Assembly (NCBI GenBank): GCA_900155495.1
Contig: FTLJ01000309.1
Location: forward strand, 1-35,847
DNA length: 35,847 bases
From: Porogramme epimiltina
Taxonomy: Eukaryota > Basidiomycota > Agaricomycetes > Polyporales > Polyporaceae
Reading direction: 5' to 3'
Under the pieces are notes generated by a model. The model saw only the letters and a list, made by a program, of their open reading frames with translations, did not search any database and was not told where the DNA came from. Shown here one piece after another: positions 1 through 11,258 of the stretch. Made by a program: the position numbers and the translations under genes. Position 1 is the first letter of the stretch, and each line of letters starts with the position of its first letter.

Positions 1-265
1 AGTCAGGTAACCATGTAAACGCAATGAAATCTAGATACAGTCATAAGCGAGATCTAATCTAAGATGTATCGTACACAGTCAGTGTCCATGACGCTGTAGG
101 CGTCCTAAAGTGTCCACAGTTCAACAATGGCTTCTCAAGCTCACAACAACTTTGTTTGCTTATCATCTGTATTCACCCCAATTTAACTAATTCGTAGCCC
201 AGGACTGCCCGGAGGGCCATTGCTATTTACCGCGAAGCCCCCCTTGCCAAGCAACGCGTCACGAT

Positions 266-303
266 AGTGTGACTGACGCGTCTCGTCACGCGTCAGTCAC
301 ACT
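266..303. repeat. Perfect 16-bp inverted repeat, 6-nt loop
   Basis: The left arm at 266-281 and the right arm at 288-303 are exact reverse complements, separated by ctcgtc. The arm contains TGACGCGT. It lies just beyond the 3' limit of the decayed histidine kinase copy on the minus strand. It could be a hairpin, a dyad transcription-factor site or a repeat remnant; the sequence alone does not say which. Confidence 0.7.
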
Positions 304-1418
304 CAGGCACGGCCCGTCGACGTAGACGGTTGAATCACTGGCAGCTCAAACTGCGAAGCGCAGTGATAATGTCTACTACCGTCTGCGTTTTGGGGGCTGA
401 AGGATGTGTCAGCATATGCGCAGCTAGCAGTGCGAAACGCACTCGGAGCCGTCGCCAGTCGCCCCTCTTTGACTCTCTCATCTGCATGACTGGTGGCGAC
501 TTTAACGTGCGGAGCCGCGTCTGTGATGACGCGTAGGCAGTGGGCGCTGCCTAGTGGCTTCCTTTGCGTGGGCATATCGAGCTCGATCGAGAGGTCACCG
601 AGGTGACGGCCAGGGCGGTGAGTCCGATGAAGCAGGTCTAATTCATGACCGGCGCACCCAGGTGGATAATGTGAGGAACGGTGGCGTACCAGGTGCATTT
701 TTGAAAGGGATAGGCGGTGCGCGTACTGGATGCGCACGTTTCAGCACGGAAAGTGGGGAGCAAGCAGCGGAGAGCACGATGCACCTGTACCTCGCCATGT
801 TCACCTCGCATGGTTAAACCTTCTCCGGAGAGCAGCTGAACGCGTCCACGGATATGGCAGCCGGAGGGTGTCAGTGAAGTAACGCAAGCTGCGGAAAGAG
901 CACACACCATGCCGTTCTGACCCGTTCACTACATCGCTCGCCTGGATGCCGCCGACTTTGCATGGCGACGCCGTAGTTCTGTGAGTGATCGCCGTGCGCG
1001 ACGGCGGTGAAGACCCGGGCAGCATGAAGTAGTCGCTCCTTAGAGCTTTGAGGCCTCCCGGGAGCACCATTCCTGAGTGTAGAAGCGCGACCACGAGGGG
1101 TTCAGGATGTACGAGGATTATGGGAGCAGGGATCGTATCGATTGTAGCTGAGACGTCGCAGGGCGTACTACATTTTTAGAGAAGAGTCGGGGATCGAGGG
1201 CGAGATGGAAGCGTCAGCGGTAGTTCTTGCTCTATGTTGTTCAAACGTCTTCGACGGCGTGTAGCGAGCAATTAGAACAATGTGAGCGAATTGCAAGTTG
1301 GCCTGGGCACCATAGGCTGATGAAGTGTCTGAAGCGGAAGAGAGGGTTGATGGACGGATAAGGGAGCGAGGATGTGTACCAATAACTGGAACTGCAGGCA
1401 GACAGACGGGGAGGCCAT
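300..1418 (-). pseudogene. Decayed 5' fragment of a group III (Nik1-type) histidine kinase, copy A
   Basis: A minus-strand start at 1418 opens with MASPS and a segment ending LAPLSVHQPSLP, which parallels MASPSPDTSS...LSVHERGPSLP of the better-preserved copy at 6610-7712. Further 3' there are scraps in different frames: a QASDVVNGSERHGV stretch (about 900-970) matching MKDVVNGMV, and a HLGDLSIELDMPTQ stretch (about 560-610) matching YLGDLFVKLDIPAQ. In Nik1/os-1 kinases such strings belong to tandem HAMP repeats. Frames are broken repeatedly and there is no histidine kinase core or receiver domain. It is therefore a dead fragment, probably from the same duplication as copy B. The family call is by recognised motif pattern, and this copy is the weaker of the two. 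Confidence 0.42.
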
Positions 1419-1439
1419 CGTCGATGTCGTCGTTGAAAG

Positions 1440-3540
1440 CAGCGATAGAGTGGCAGGCGCTCTCACGCGCCTACATATGACGTCATTCTTCCACGCGCAG
1501 CACCGGCCGTCTCCGATGCTATTCGCATCCCTAAGCACGACCCCGGGTGTCGCTCTCTGCTCTACTCCCTCCCACTTACAACCTGATCCTTATCCGAGTT
1601 TAAATTTCAATTTCAATGAAACATGTCTTGTTTTTGAAACAAAAACAGAAGTGCATAAGCTGCACAACGGCAGGGGCAACGCCGTCGATGACTCCGCACT
1701 AGTCGTCCACCCAGTGGCAGTAGTCCTCGTTCCTATACGGGTCCATGGCCGCGTCGACGCCCCTGCGGGGCACAAAGTGGTACGCCCCTTCTCTTCATCC
1801 AGTCTCTTCGGATACTTCTCTAGCTGTGTCAGGAGAATATAGCGCCTTCATAACCGGTGAGCATGACTTCGCGGGGTAGGTGAGCACTTTATGAGTGTTT
1901 TCAGGGGAGAGGACCTTGAGAGAGGGGCGGAGCTTCGAAGGGCCGCAACCAGACCTCCGTTTCGCGACGGACTTTGAGCCATATGCCAACCCGCGATCTG
2001 TGTCTGATATTCTTTTTCCGTAGCTCTCTTACTCATCTTGCTCTCCCGGCTCGCGATGATGCTAGCGCTATGTAAGCCGTGAGTCGTTCGTGTCGCGGAT
2101 AAACGCCGGATTCAGTCGTTCCAGGGGTGTTGCAAGTCACGCAGTGTGGCGTCGACGAATTTCTCATGAGCCGGCCACATTGGCCGACGTTATTTGGGCG
2201 AGGCGCCCTTCCGCGCCCTTCCGCGCCCCTTCACCTCCGACGGATCCGAGTCCAAGCCTCGAGGACAGGACATGCTCCAGTCTCCAACCTCGTACTCTCT
2301 TTTACCTCATAACGGCCCCACGCAGTATCAGCGGAGACGGAGACTCAGCTGCCACCGCAGACCGCGGTTTTAAGATACACTGCACTATCGAGTTCGCAGG
2401 CACGTCTATCGCCGGCAGCGGAGGCGCGGTTCCAGCTGTGCGAGGGCTGTGGAGCGTCCTCGTGGGTGCGTGGGGTGTCAGTACGGCGGGCTCTGTGAGT
2501 CCTCTTTTGAGTCTTTGCTCTCGGTGGAGGAGGTAAGAGAGTGTGGCGAAGACGATAGGAGTGCACGCAGAGTACCACTTCGCCGCGCATCTGTAAATGT
2601 GCAGCATCGTCGTCAGCCTGCATTGTATGCGACTTCGGCTCCTTGTCTGTCCCTCTATTCGTCCTATTCACGCACTTCGCGATATCGCTGACACGCGTAC
2701 ACAGATGGAGATGTGGCGAGAGCGGGCCTTGCGTAAGCCGCGAGGGGATAACCCTCAGCGCGTACGACTGCCCGTCCTTTTCGTTCCGCTCCGTTATCGC
2801 TCTCGCTTGCTTTGATCAAGCTGAGTCTGTGCCCTGAAGCATATGCCGACGAGGACGCAACTCGCAGATGCGCATCATGGTATTGCATGGCGCAAGCCAT
2901 GTGAGTTGATATGGGGCTCTGGTGTATATCGAGGCTATGTCCACAGGAATCTCTTTTCCCATTAACGGCCATCCCATGCATATGTATCTCTCTCCCCTCG
3001 ACCTCCAACCCTTGCCTGTTTGTTGTGATCACCTTGACTATCGTAGAATCCGAAGTATATCAAATGATTAATTAGCTCATGCTCCTCCGCTTGGGGTAGT
3101 TTCCGTCCCTTCTTAGTGGACACGTTTTTTGGGGGGTTCAATCACTCTTCTCGTCGTGATCCACGTCTCCATAGATCTCTTGAATCAAGGTCCCAACGTG
3201 CACTTCATTTGCTCCGATGTATGCCTTTGGTCTTTCTAGTTCTTAGTTAACTAATTTTACAACATGATATGACGCTTGGACCATACATGCGGGCCATCAG
3301 AAGACGATAAGGTAGTAGCAGCCCTTTGTAGTGTGCAACAACATAGCAAATTGCGGATTTCCAAGTCTGGGAACCAGATAGATCTTATTACGGCAGTCCA
3401 AAATCATCACACGACCACCGTCTCCATCTCAAACAAAGCAGTCACGGATATTACAGTTGGTGGTGACTCTGCGGCGTAAGGCAGGGCATGGGGGATATAT
3501 AAGCTCTCTCTCTATAGCGAATCGGAGTAGGATCCCCCTC
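1440..3540. other. No gene recognised
   Basis: Frames here are short and do not resemble a family I know. The only structure noted is a small A/T-rich hairpin near 1628-1648 (arms tgtttttg/caaaaaca). The stretch from about 3050 to 3540 is more AT-rich and probably includes the promoter side of the membrane-protein gene that follows. Confidence 0.5.
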
Positions 3541-3558
3541 ACTGTGTTCACCTTCCAT

Positions 3559-5363
3559 CATGTCCAGCGATCCGGCCGCCATCATGACCAACACCACGGT
3601 GGTGGAACTATACAGCAGCCTGTTAGTAGCACACGGGAGTTGTATATTAATTATATTGACGCTGCGCCATAGTCTCACTGGGAAATATACAATCACCGCG
3701 GCTTCAGGCAAGTTCCACATGTCGCCACATACGTCATGATCTCTGAAACAAGGAACTGCCTCCACAGCCCTCGTTTTCTTTGATTACTTCATCACCGTCG
3801 ACCGTGAAATCGGCCTGCTCAGGAAGCGGAATTCTTTCGGCGCAACCGCTCTCTTCTTGGCCAACCGATACTTCGTGATTATATACTCTGTAGTAAACAT
3901 GCAAGGAAATTTTTACAATGTGATTCGGAATAATCGCGTGAGTATGCACTAATTATTCCCTTTGGGGTACTGAATCTAGAAGCTAAATGTATGAACCACT
4001 CTAGATGTTAATTTTCAGCTTAGATACTGTTTATCCTTGCTGATAAGCTGACATGGATAACTCCAGATGTACCGCAGTAGTATGGACGGGTGCTTTTGCT
4101 CAGGCTTTTACGTTCTTGTCACCCGCAGGCATGTGGTGCAGCATGGTCACACGCAACGTATTCTTTCTACTAACTGCGAATCCTAGTATTCTCTGCGATG
4201 CGGGCCCTTGCTCTCAGTAGTTCCAAGACTTTCTCTGGCTTCATCCTTCTCCTTTCCCTTTGCCCTATGGCTTTGAATTTGGTGCGTGCTGTGTACAGTT
4301 TTGTCTTTTCGCAAGTTACCTCATGCTATGATGTATGCAACTAGGCTCCGCTTGGACTTGAATTCAGAGGATTCGTGGATCCTCTTTTGGGGTGCATTCA
4401 ACTCCAGAATGGTCCTTCCGCACTGGTTGTTACTGCGTGAGTTCACATTCGTATCAATCCTAACCGCCACAAAATCACTCATGTTTCAATGCAGCTGTGA
4501 GTGGTACTTTTCAATGGCATTCACTTTATTTGATGCTGTTTTAGGGACAATTGCTAGTAGAGTATCCCTCATCTTGTCCGATTCACTCATTGTTGCTCTT
4601 ACCTGGTGGAAACTGTTTCACAATATCTCCCCTGGAAAAGCATTCCTGTTCCGCCACCACCTCACCCTGAGAGACGTATTATTGAGAGACGGTTAGTACC
4701 ATACGTCCTTCTAACATTATTATGGAAGAAAGAAATACTCACTCTTCCTAGGCACCTTTTACTTTGTGTATGTACAGAGCCAGAAAACAATTTTCGGTGG
4801 TTCACCGAGTCCGATTTGCCCTGTAGGTTGTTGTTTCTTCTGAATGCCACGGACTTGGCATTCTCTTTGACCTCGGTATGTTCCTCAGTGGAATGTTTTA
4901 GTGATTAAAAGTCTCATTCACTATATCTGATTCAGATATTCTCCGAATCTCCTGGATTCCCTGGGAGTAATATTGTGACGTTCACGACCCCGTAAGATCA
5001 TGTCTTACTCTGCATACACTGGACTGCAATCGCTGAAATATCTACTATCTCCTGTAAAAATTCAGCCTCACAGCCGTAATCGTCTCTCATTTCCTCATGA
5101 ACCTCCAAGAAGTCAACCTCCATCACGTCAAGGTTGACTCAAATGATCCGCTCCATATATCAAGCCATTCTGACGATTCCGTACCGAGCTTTGTCGCTGC
5201 TCCTGGTGCAGCCAGACTCACAATTGAGCGGACGAAAGGGGAGGCAGACAATGAAGCTAGAATGTTAGAAGAAGAAATCAACTGTGCCTCTAGGGAGTCT
5301 TCCAGTAGACGACAGGAGTGCTCTGGTGAAGATGTGTGCAGTGTAGAGGTGCAAGTTGTGTGA
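3559..5363 (+). CDS. Multi-exon DUF6533-type integral membrane protein
   Basis: Fungal multi-pass membrane protein of unknown function. The start at 3559 (MSSDPAAI) is typical of the family. A DUF6533-like segment lies in an exon at about 3768-3937 (LVFFDYFITVDREIGLL, then FLANRYF). Exons I can fix in one continuous frame are 4187-4281 (FSAMRALALSSSK and a hydrophobic helix), 4345-4436 (DPLLGC), 4495-4691 (TIASRVSLILSDS, ALTWWKLF), 4752-4767, 4827-4875, 4936-4991 and 5066-5363. Spliced, they read RDGTFYFVLFLLNATDLAF and TAVIVSHFLMNLQEVN, matching the C-terminal helices and cytosolic tail of the family. Introns are 58-74 bp with good borders; one (4129-4186) appears to be GC-AG. The join between about 3937 and 4067 is not resolved and may hide a small exon or a lesion. 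Family call by pattern; function unknown. Confidence 0.6.
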
Positions 5364-6600
5364 AGTGGATGTCGTGTATTGTGATTTGCATATCCTCTTC
5401 TTCCTTCAAGTTCAGGACCAGCTGATCTCCGTCGTAATTATTTCTTTGGACAACACTTTCGATATCTTGGCGTATATGCTTCCATACGGCCCCCCTTCTT
5501 GTGTATAACATGATACATAGCTAGTTTCCTTTTCACACAGCGTTGCGAGAAGTTGTCTGTATGCATGTCATCAATACAATTGCAATGCAGTAACCCGCAA
5601 CTGCGACGAGCTTATAATTGTTGAGAGAGCGAGGATCAATTCACAAGTTAATCTACGTGGCAGAACGATCGATGTCGCTTGAAATGATGTCGTGTATGAG
5701 TTGTTTGGAAATGCCATCTTCGATACGGTAGTGTGATGTGGACGCTGTTGCCGCCCACCAGAGGAAGTCGAACATATTATGAATGGGTGACAAAATGTAT
5801 ATTCAATATGCCCGTCGCAATATCCAGTGCAGTCGTAGAGAAGGTCAAGGAGATATCCATGACTGGGAGCTTTGTCGGAGTAGATCCGAAGGAAACTCAC
5901 CCAGAAATACAGTCCAGCAGGAAAATAAGAATGGGAGATGTGGAAAAGAGAAGGTAAAAAAAGAGCTAGGACACGCTAGGAATCCGAGCATGTGGCATCG
6001 TCAACGACGTCATTGGGTGAATGACGCGTCGCACGGATCATAACGCGCTTAAAATCTTGTCCCTCCGCCGGCCTCCAGCAGTTGGGTGTGTCCCGGATAT
6101 GACGACACCTAAAGCCGTGTCTACAATCAGAAACATTGCATACTAGGACATGAGCGGATTCAAAGGAAGAGAAAGACGTACACGGCAGGGTACAAGATGC
6201 GGTTGAGTGTCTGGGGCTGGTGCGAAAAGACTATGAGCTGTCGGCACGCAGCTAGATAGTGATCTGGCATGACAGGACAGACACCGCATGCCCTTGATTA
6301 ACCACTATAGATCTGGGCTAATCTGACGGCACGCACAGCCGGTTTAATGATAGCAATTCTCCCAGCCGTTTCCCCGGACATTAAGTCGTAAATGGGTGAT
6401 ATGAACCCGGCCTCCCTAGCCCGGAGCTTTGTGAGGTCCTGGTGCCAGAAAATGCATCAGCACGACACACGTAGCGTGACGGGTAGCATCATATCACATG
6501 TCAAACGGGCTTGGTGAGATCTATCCTGGGGTCGGCGCATATGCATCCGAGTCGACAGCTCGGAGCGCGGTGACGCCATCCACCATCGTCTATGCGGGCG
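5364..6600. other. No gene recognised
   Basis: This is the region between the membrane-protein gene and the decayed kinase copy B. Open frames of about 70-110 codons occur on both strands around 5570-6040, but none shows a family motif or a convincing exon chain. I see no RNA gene or repeat. Confidence 0.45.
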
Positions 6601-6609
6601 TTGGCAAAA

Positions 6610-7712
6610 ATCAAGTTAGCACATGTGTGGCGTGCGACGCGGGAGAAAACCTGCTTTCCACGCTCCGCGTAGGTCTAGATCCGGATCTGCGACCAGTAGC
6701 CCATTTCCAACATCCTCCTCTGCATAACTGACGGAGGAGGCACGCGTTACTGCGTCTGCCACGGTACGCAGGTGGCGCACCATTACATTCACCGCTATCT
6801 TCATCTCTAGATGTTCGCCTTGTGCGGGAATGTCGAGCTTCACAAAGAGATCGCCGAGGTAGACGGCCTGAGCGACATGCCCGATGGCGCGCGTCTGATT
6901 CACGAGCGTCACGCCCAGGTCGCTGAGATGAGAGGCGATAGTGAGCCAAGTGCCCGCGAGAGGGGCAAGGAGGTGACGGGGGCGGACGGCGCACACGCTG
7001 AATTGGCGTTTTTCAGTACGTGGACTGGGGAGCATAGAGGGAAGCGGGAAATGGGAGACGCACCTGTACCCCGTCTTGGCCGTCTCGCATCCTTCGATAG
7101 CCTGTGCCGCGAACTCATTGAGCTGATCCATCTACGACGCAGGCAGATGAGATGTCATCATAGTAACGCGAGCGAGAGGAAGAAGCGCACCATTCCATTC
7201 ACGACATCCTTCATCTGGATACCGACGGCTCCGTGCGGTGGTGTCGTAATTCTGTGGGAGAGGTCACCACGTGCTACCGCAGAGCAGACGCGGACGACGT
7301 CCGAGACCTGGGCTTTCAAAAGCTTTAGCTCTTCTTGCGGCGCCACGTCCAACTGTAGAGGCGCGGCCGCAAGGGGCCCGGGTGGAACAAGGACGACGGG
7401 TGGAGAGGCGATATCGATTGTGGAGATGTCACTTGAGCCGCCATTTTTTTCAGAGAGCGACTGAGAGCAGGGGCGTATGTCGGGGGCATCGGCTGCGACT
7501 TGCGCACGTAGGTTAGCCAAGGCTTCTTCGGCGGTGTGCATTCGGGAAGAAATAGAGTGGATGGAGCTGAGAATGTGCGCGGTCTGGGAGTCTGCCGGGC
7601 CGTCGTACTTGGGAAGCGACGCGGGGAGCGAAGGGCCACGTTCATGTACTGAGAGGACTGCGATGAGGTGGGCCAAGAACGGGCTCGATGTGTCGGGAGA
7701 TGGGGAAGCCAT
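6610..7712 (-). pseudogene. Truncated group III (Nik1-type) histidine kinase, copy B
   Basis: The ATG at 7712 opens a 5' segment resembling the N-terminus of fungal Nik1/os-1 osmosensing kinases: LAHLIAVLSVHERGPSLP, then EELKLLKAQVSDVVRVCSAV and ARGDLSHRIT, which look like the first HAMP repeat. A GT-AG intron of about 60 bp (start gtgcgcttc, end cgtcgtag) joins KDVVNGM to MDQLNEFAAQ. A second HAMP-like unit follows: VNQTRAIGHVAQAVYLGDL, LDIPAQGEHLEMKI. The sequence then degenerates and stops near 6616. Family members usually exceed 1100 aa and carry H-box, ATPase and receiver domains, all absent here, so no phosphorelay activity is expected. It matches copy A in orientation and truncation point, suggesting segmental duplication of an already broken fragment. 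Confidence 0.6.
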
Positions 7713-7768
7713 CGTCGACGTCGCGGACTCGGAGGAAGGTGAGCTTCAAGCTCGAGGGCCCGGGAGCG

Positions 7769-7820
7769 GGCCGGCCGCCGACATGGGCCGGCCGGCCGCC
7801 GACATGGGGCGGCCGGCCGC
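7769..7820. repeat. GC-rich 21-bp tandem repeat, three units
   Basis: The unit begins ggccggccgcc and continues gacatgg; it recurs at 7769, 7790 and 7811, the last copy diverging after ten bases. It lies immediately upstream of the start of kinase copy B. It is probably replication-slippage DNA. Confidence 0.75.
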
Positions 7821-7829
7821 AGCCGCAGC

Positions 7830-9450
7830 CGGCATGCGCACTATGTACTATAGGCGCCCAAACAATCTTGCTCCTCGACCGCGACAGACTCAGACCGACT
7901 CCGACAAAGCTGCCCCGTTGTCCAGCCCATGGGCTTGAGTCTTGGCCCATTTTCGCCGGACGACAGACCCTCTCCCAGGAGCCGATTCCTGTGTTTCTCA
8001 TTCGGCTCGCCTTATGCGCACGCCGCACAGAGGTGGCGCGCTAGTAGGAGTGAGTCCCGCCCCCGCTCCCTTCAACTCCTTAGTCTTGACTCCTGACTCA
8101 CTGTAGACGGGCCCCACTCTGGTAGACACCTTCCAAGTGCATGCTAGTGGCGCAAAAAAGGTCACTCCACATGAACCCTCGCCCTCCTGCCCTCGCCCTC
8201 CTGCAGTCCATGATTTTGACTAGTGCCCTGAAACCGCCGTCGGGGCGGATCTATCCTGCGCTATCAAGCACGATATCCTAGACGACCCGTGGGACCGCTA
8301 CGAGGAGCAGGACCCCAACTCTGGATCAGCCACCTTGTTCGGACTCTCCAGGTCAGCCGGAGAGGCCGCAGGTTCCTTCCGGTACATCTTGCACGCCATC
8401 AGGGACGCGTTTTCCGATACCTTAATGCAAGCTCCATATGATCCTACACACCGTGGCCGAACCTGGCGGGGCGGTCTTCCCGGCCCTTTCAATCTGGCGA
8501 GTGCTTACTGTGAGGTATTTGCTCATTCGTGCGCCCTATGACTCATCCCCATATCCCTCCGACCAGATTCCTAGGGCATACGCTACGCGTGGTAGATGCC
8601 CCGCGCGACCTCAACGAACATACCGAAACCGCCCTCTAAACGGGCACGATCGACTCGTCCCACCTCGCCTCCCTCTGCGCAGGACAGGTCGCGTGCGCCG
8701 TCGCTGCGGACGCCCACGACGGCGCCAAGGGACGCGCGCACCACGCTCAGCGTGTGCGTATCCTCAGCGCACGCCTTTGCGGTCTGCACGCGCGTCGACG
8801 TGCCCACATTCGAGCGCGCGGCCGTCCATGTCGCACGTGTGGGACCCCCTACGCCACACGGGCAATCACAACACGTTTTGGCAGCCCATGTGCACCGCAC
8901 CGGATATAAAGCCATATGCTCGGCGCAGAGACGCAGCTTGGGAGCTAGGTGCAGGTCCGGATGGGCGCGCTGAGGGCTCAGGGGAGTGAGCGACGGTGTT
9001 GCGATTGTGCGCGCACTTCTCACGCTCGCCATAGAGGTCGTGCACCCACTTCTTCCTTTTTGTATGTGCCACCTCGAGCTCTCCCGTCCTCCATCGCCCT
9101 GCTCACTACCGCCGTTCGTGGATCTGTCTATCCCAGCATCGCCCTCGGGGACCCCCCCCCCCCCCGGCGGCATCTCCGAGTACAATCGCGACGCGCGCGT
9201 CCGCCTCGCGACGGCGCGCGACGAGAAGCTGGCGGAAGGGCTCGGGACGTGCCTCGCCAAACCGCAAATAGAGATATGGATGGACCCGCAGCGCCGCGCG
9301 AAGGACGCGACGGGACGCGTGTTCGATGCAACGAGCGCGCGCGCGGCGGCGGGAGTGGAGAAGGAAGCGCACGAGGAGCCGAGCGGGGGACAGATGCAGA
9401 GGCCCACGGTGTGCGTCGCACACATTTCTTGATCTCTGTGGCTGGATGAC
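7830..9450. other. GC-rich region with unassigned open frames
   Basis: Several overlapping frames are open on both strands because of high GC. On the plus strand, about 8278-8540 reads an acidic start (DDPWDRYEEQDPNSGSATLF) and an amphipathic stretch, and about 9040-9432 reads a charged helical segment (RDARVRLATARDEKL) ending in a stop. I do not recognise either and could not build a consistent exon chain. A 14-nt run of C at 9152-9165 lies inside the second frame. These may be remnants of a gene or chance open frames. Confidence 0.25.
9152..9165 (+). repeat. C14 homopolymer
   Basis: Fourteen consecutive C residues follow gggga. Such runs are prone to length error in sequencing and would shift any reading frame that crosses them. 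Confidence 0.9.
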
Positions 9451-11258
9451 CTGATATGGGCTTGCTAGGAAGCGGACGGTTATGCTGTCGGTCGAGTGCG
9501 TAGATACTGGCGTTGGGCTATGGCGCCACTCTTCGACGAGCCGAGCGCGTCGCTCGGTTCAATCGCAGGACATGGTGAGTGGCTCTTTGGCATCGTCGGT
9601 GATGTGAGCCTGAACTTATATATAAGAACGCGTATACCTGCACGACCGACTGCGTGATCCGTGGGAGGACGAGACGATGGTGTTCTCATCTTTCCGGTTC
9701 AGAAAGTTCGCGTGCCGCGTGGATTTGATACTGTATATTACGAGGCGGTGTCATCGTCGACCCAGCACGCTTGTAGTACTGCATTTATATACATGGAGGA
9801 GTCTGAGGTCATTGAGGCGGAAACCCACAAAGATCTTTTGCAGCACGGGGGGTACACAAAAGCGCAAGGATTCGTCAGGCCATGGGCGATAAGATAGACT
9901 TGGGTTTAGGCGTCTATCTAATCGCAACTCTATGCTGAGCGAGCGACGCGACGCCCTCCCCTCGACTCGAACTCGGAAACCCCTCACCGCCGCGGCCGCG
10001 ACCTGTCTTTACGCTGTTTCTCGCACTACTATCTCGCGCTCCATCACAGAATATCCTTCACTATTTGACAAGACTCTCTATGGAAATCCCCCCCTCCCCG
10101 TTTACCTCAATCTCTTCGACCTCAAGTCAGAATCGCAAACCTTCGGGGTTCGGGCTGTAGGTTCGCAGGCGGTCCTTGCAGTGCGGCGGAGTGCAACCTT
10201 GCTGATTGGGAGACTCGGATATTGTAGAAGCTGGCGGGAAGGAGAAGATCTGCTGTGAGTGCTGTCCATTCATGTTTGTGAGGACGATCTAACGACATGG
10301 CTCGCATGCCGAACCTCAACACAAGGCGTATGCTGGCGTTCACAATCGGGGGCCATTCCAGCTTTGTGCTGCTGATAGAGCGTTTCCGCCCGCTCAGCTG
10401 CTGGTGCGTACCATTACCTGTATCGATTTACATTCCCGTTCCCACTGTGCGCACTTGCCAGCCAACCCCGCCTTGGACACTTTCCACCCGAGCGAGCAGC
10501 ATCAGAATCCTTCCTCCCCGTCCTCTTGCTCTACGAGTGCCCCCAAGTGCACCCTTTCCCATGAGGCATCTCGACCTGTCGGACTAGACTGGTTGATCTC
10601 AATCGCTCCATTGTCGGCAGGCCCCCTGGCGCTCGTAATCGACATACGGGCGGCGAAGCGACGGGTGCATCCTTTGTGCACACATAGGCTTGACATTGTA
10701 GGTGAGTTGCTCAAAACTATACAACGCCGCACGTCCTTATATGTATGTCAACGACGGAAGTTGCCCCAAAGACGTTTGACTGAGGGTCGCTGCCGCCGTG
10801 CCCGACCTTGGGCTGCAAGGTTATGCGTCAATCGAATCCGACCTTGTATGTTAATGTGCACATTTCACTACCCATATGCCGCCGACTCGCTCTCCTCTAT
10901 GTAGGTGTACATGTGTTGCCGCGTCATGGGTTGCCAGAGTCAAAGAATGTATGGCGTACCTCCCTGCCCTCTTCAGGGCAGCTTCCTTTCTAACGAGCCG
11001 AAAGTGAGCCTATCGCCTCGTACGTACTTCCTATAGTGTCGCAGGGCTTTGTAGAATCAATGAATCTTTGACAGACCCGTGCTGCGACACGATGCTTACG
11101 TCGGGACAAGGCTTGGTCTCGGATAGGACATGGCTGCGAATAGATGGTAAGCGAACTCGTTGTTTTGTTCCAGTTTCTTCAATGACCGCGTTAAATAGAG
11201 CCTCTGAATTGCGGCATCGCATGCTACGACGCCACGGAAAAGGAGAATCGAGCGTTCA
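9451..11258. other. No gene recognised
   Basis: Open frames up to about 165 codons occur around 9930-10900, but none carries a motif I recognise. The last few hundred bases should include the promoter and 5' leader of the F-box gene starting at 11259. Confidence 0.45.

Noticed and set aside
2090..2840. Overlapping open frames of 60-150 codons on both strands
   Set aside because: No family motif, no splice-consistent chain, and composition typical of chance frames.
4497..4544. 48-bp intron gtgagtgg...ttttag in the membrane-protein gene
   Set aside because: It would leave a 2-nt exon. Its length is a multiple of three and it reads open in frame, so retention as coding sequence is simpler, though not proven.
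8583..9425. 280-codon minus-strand open frame
   Set aside because: It overlaps other long frames in the same GC-rich DNA, is Arg/Ala/Ser-biased as expected for a shadow frame, and shows no domain or splice structure.
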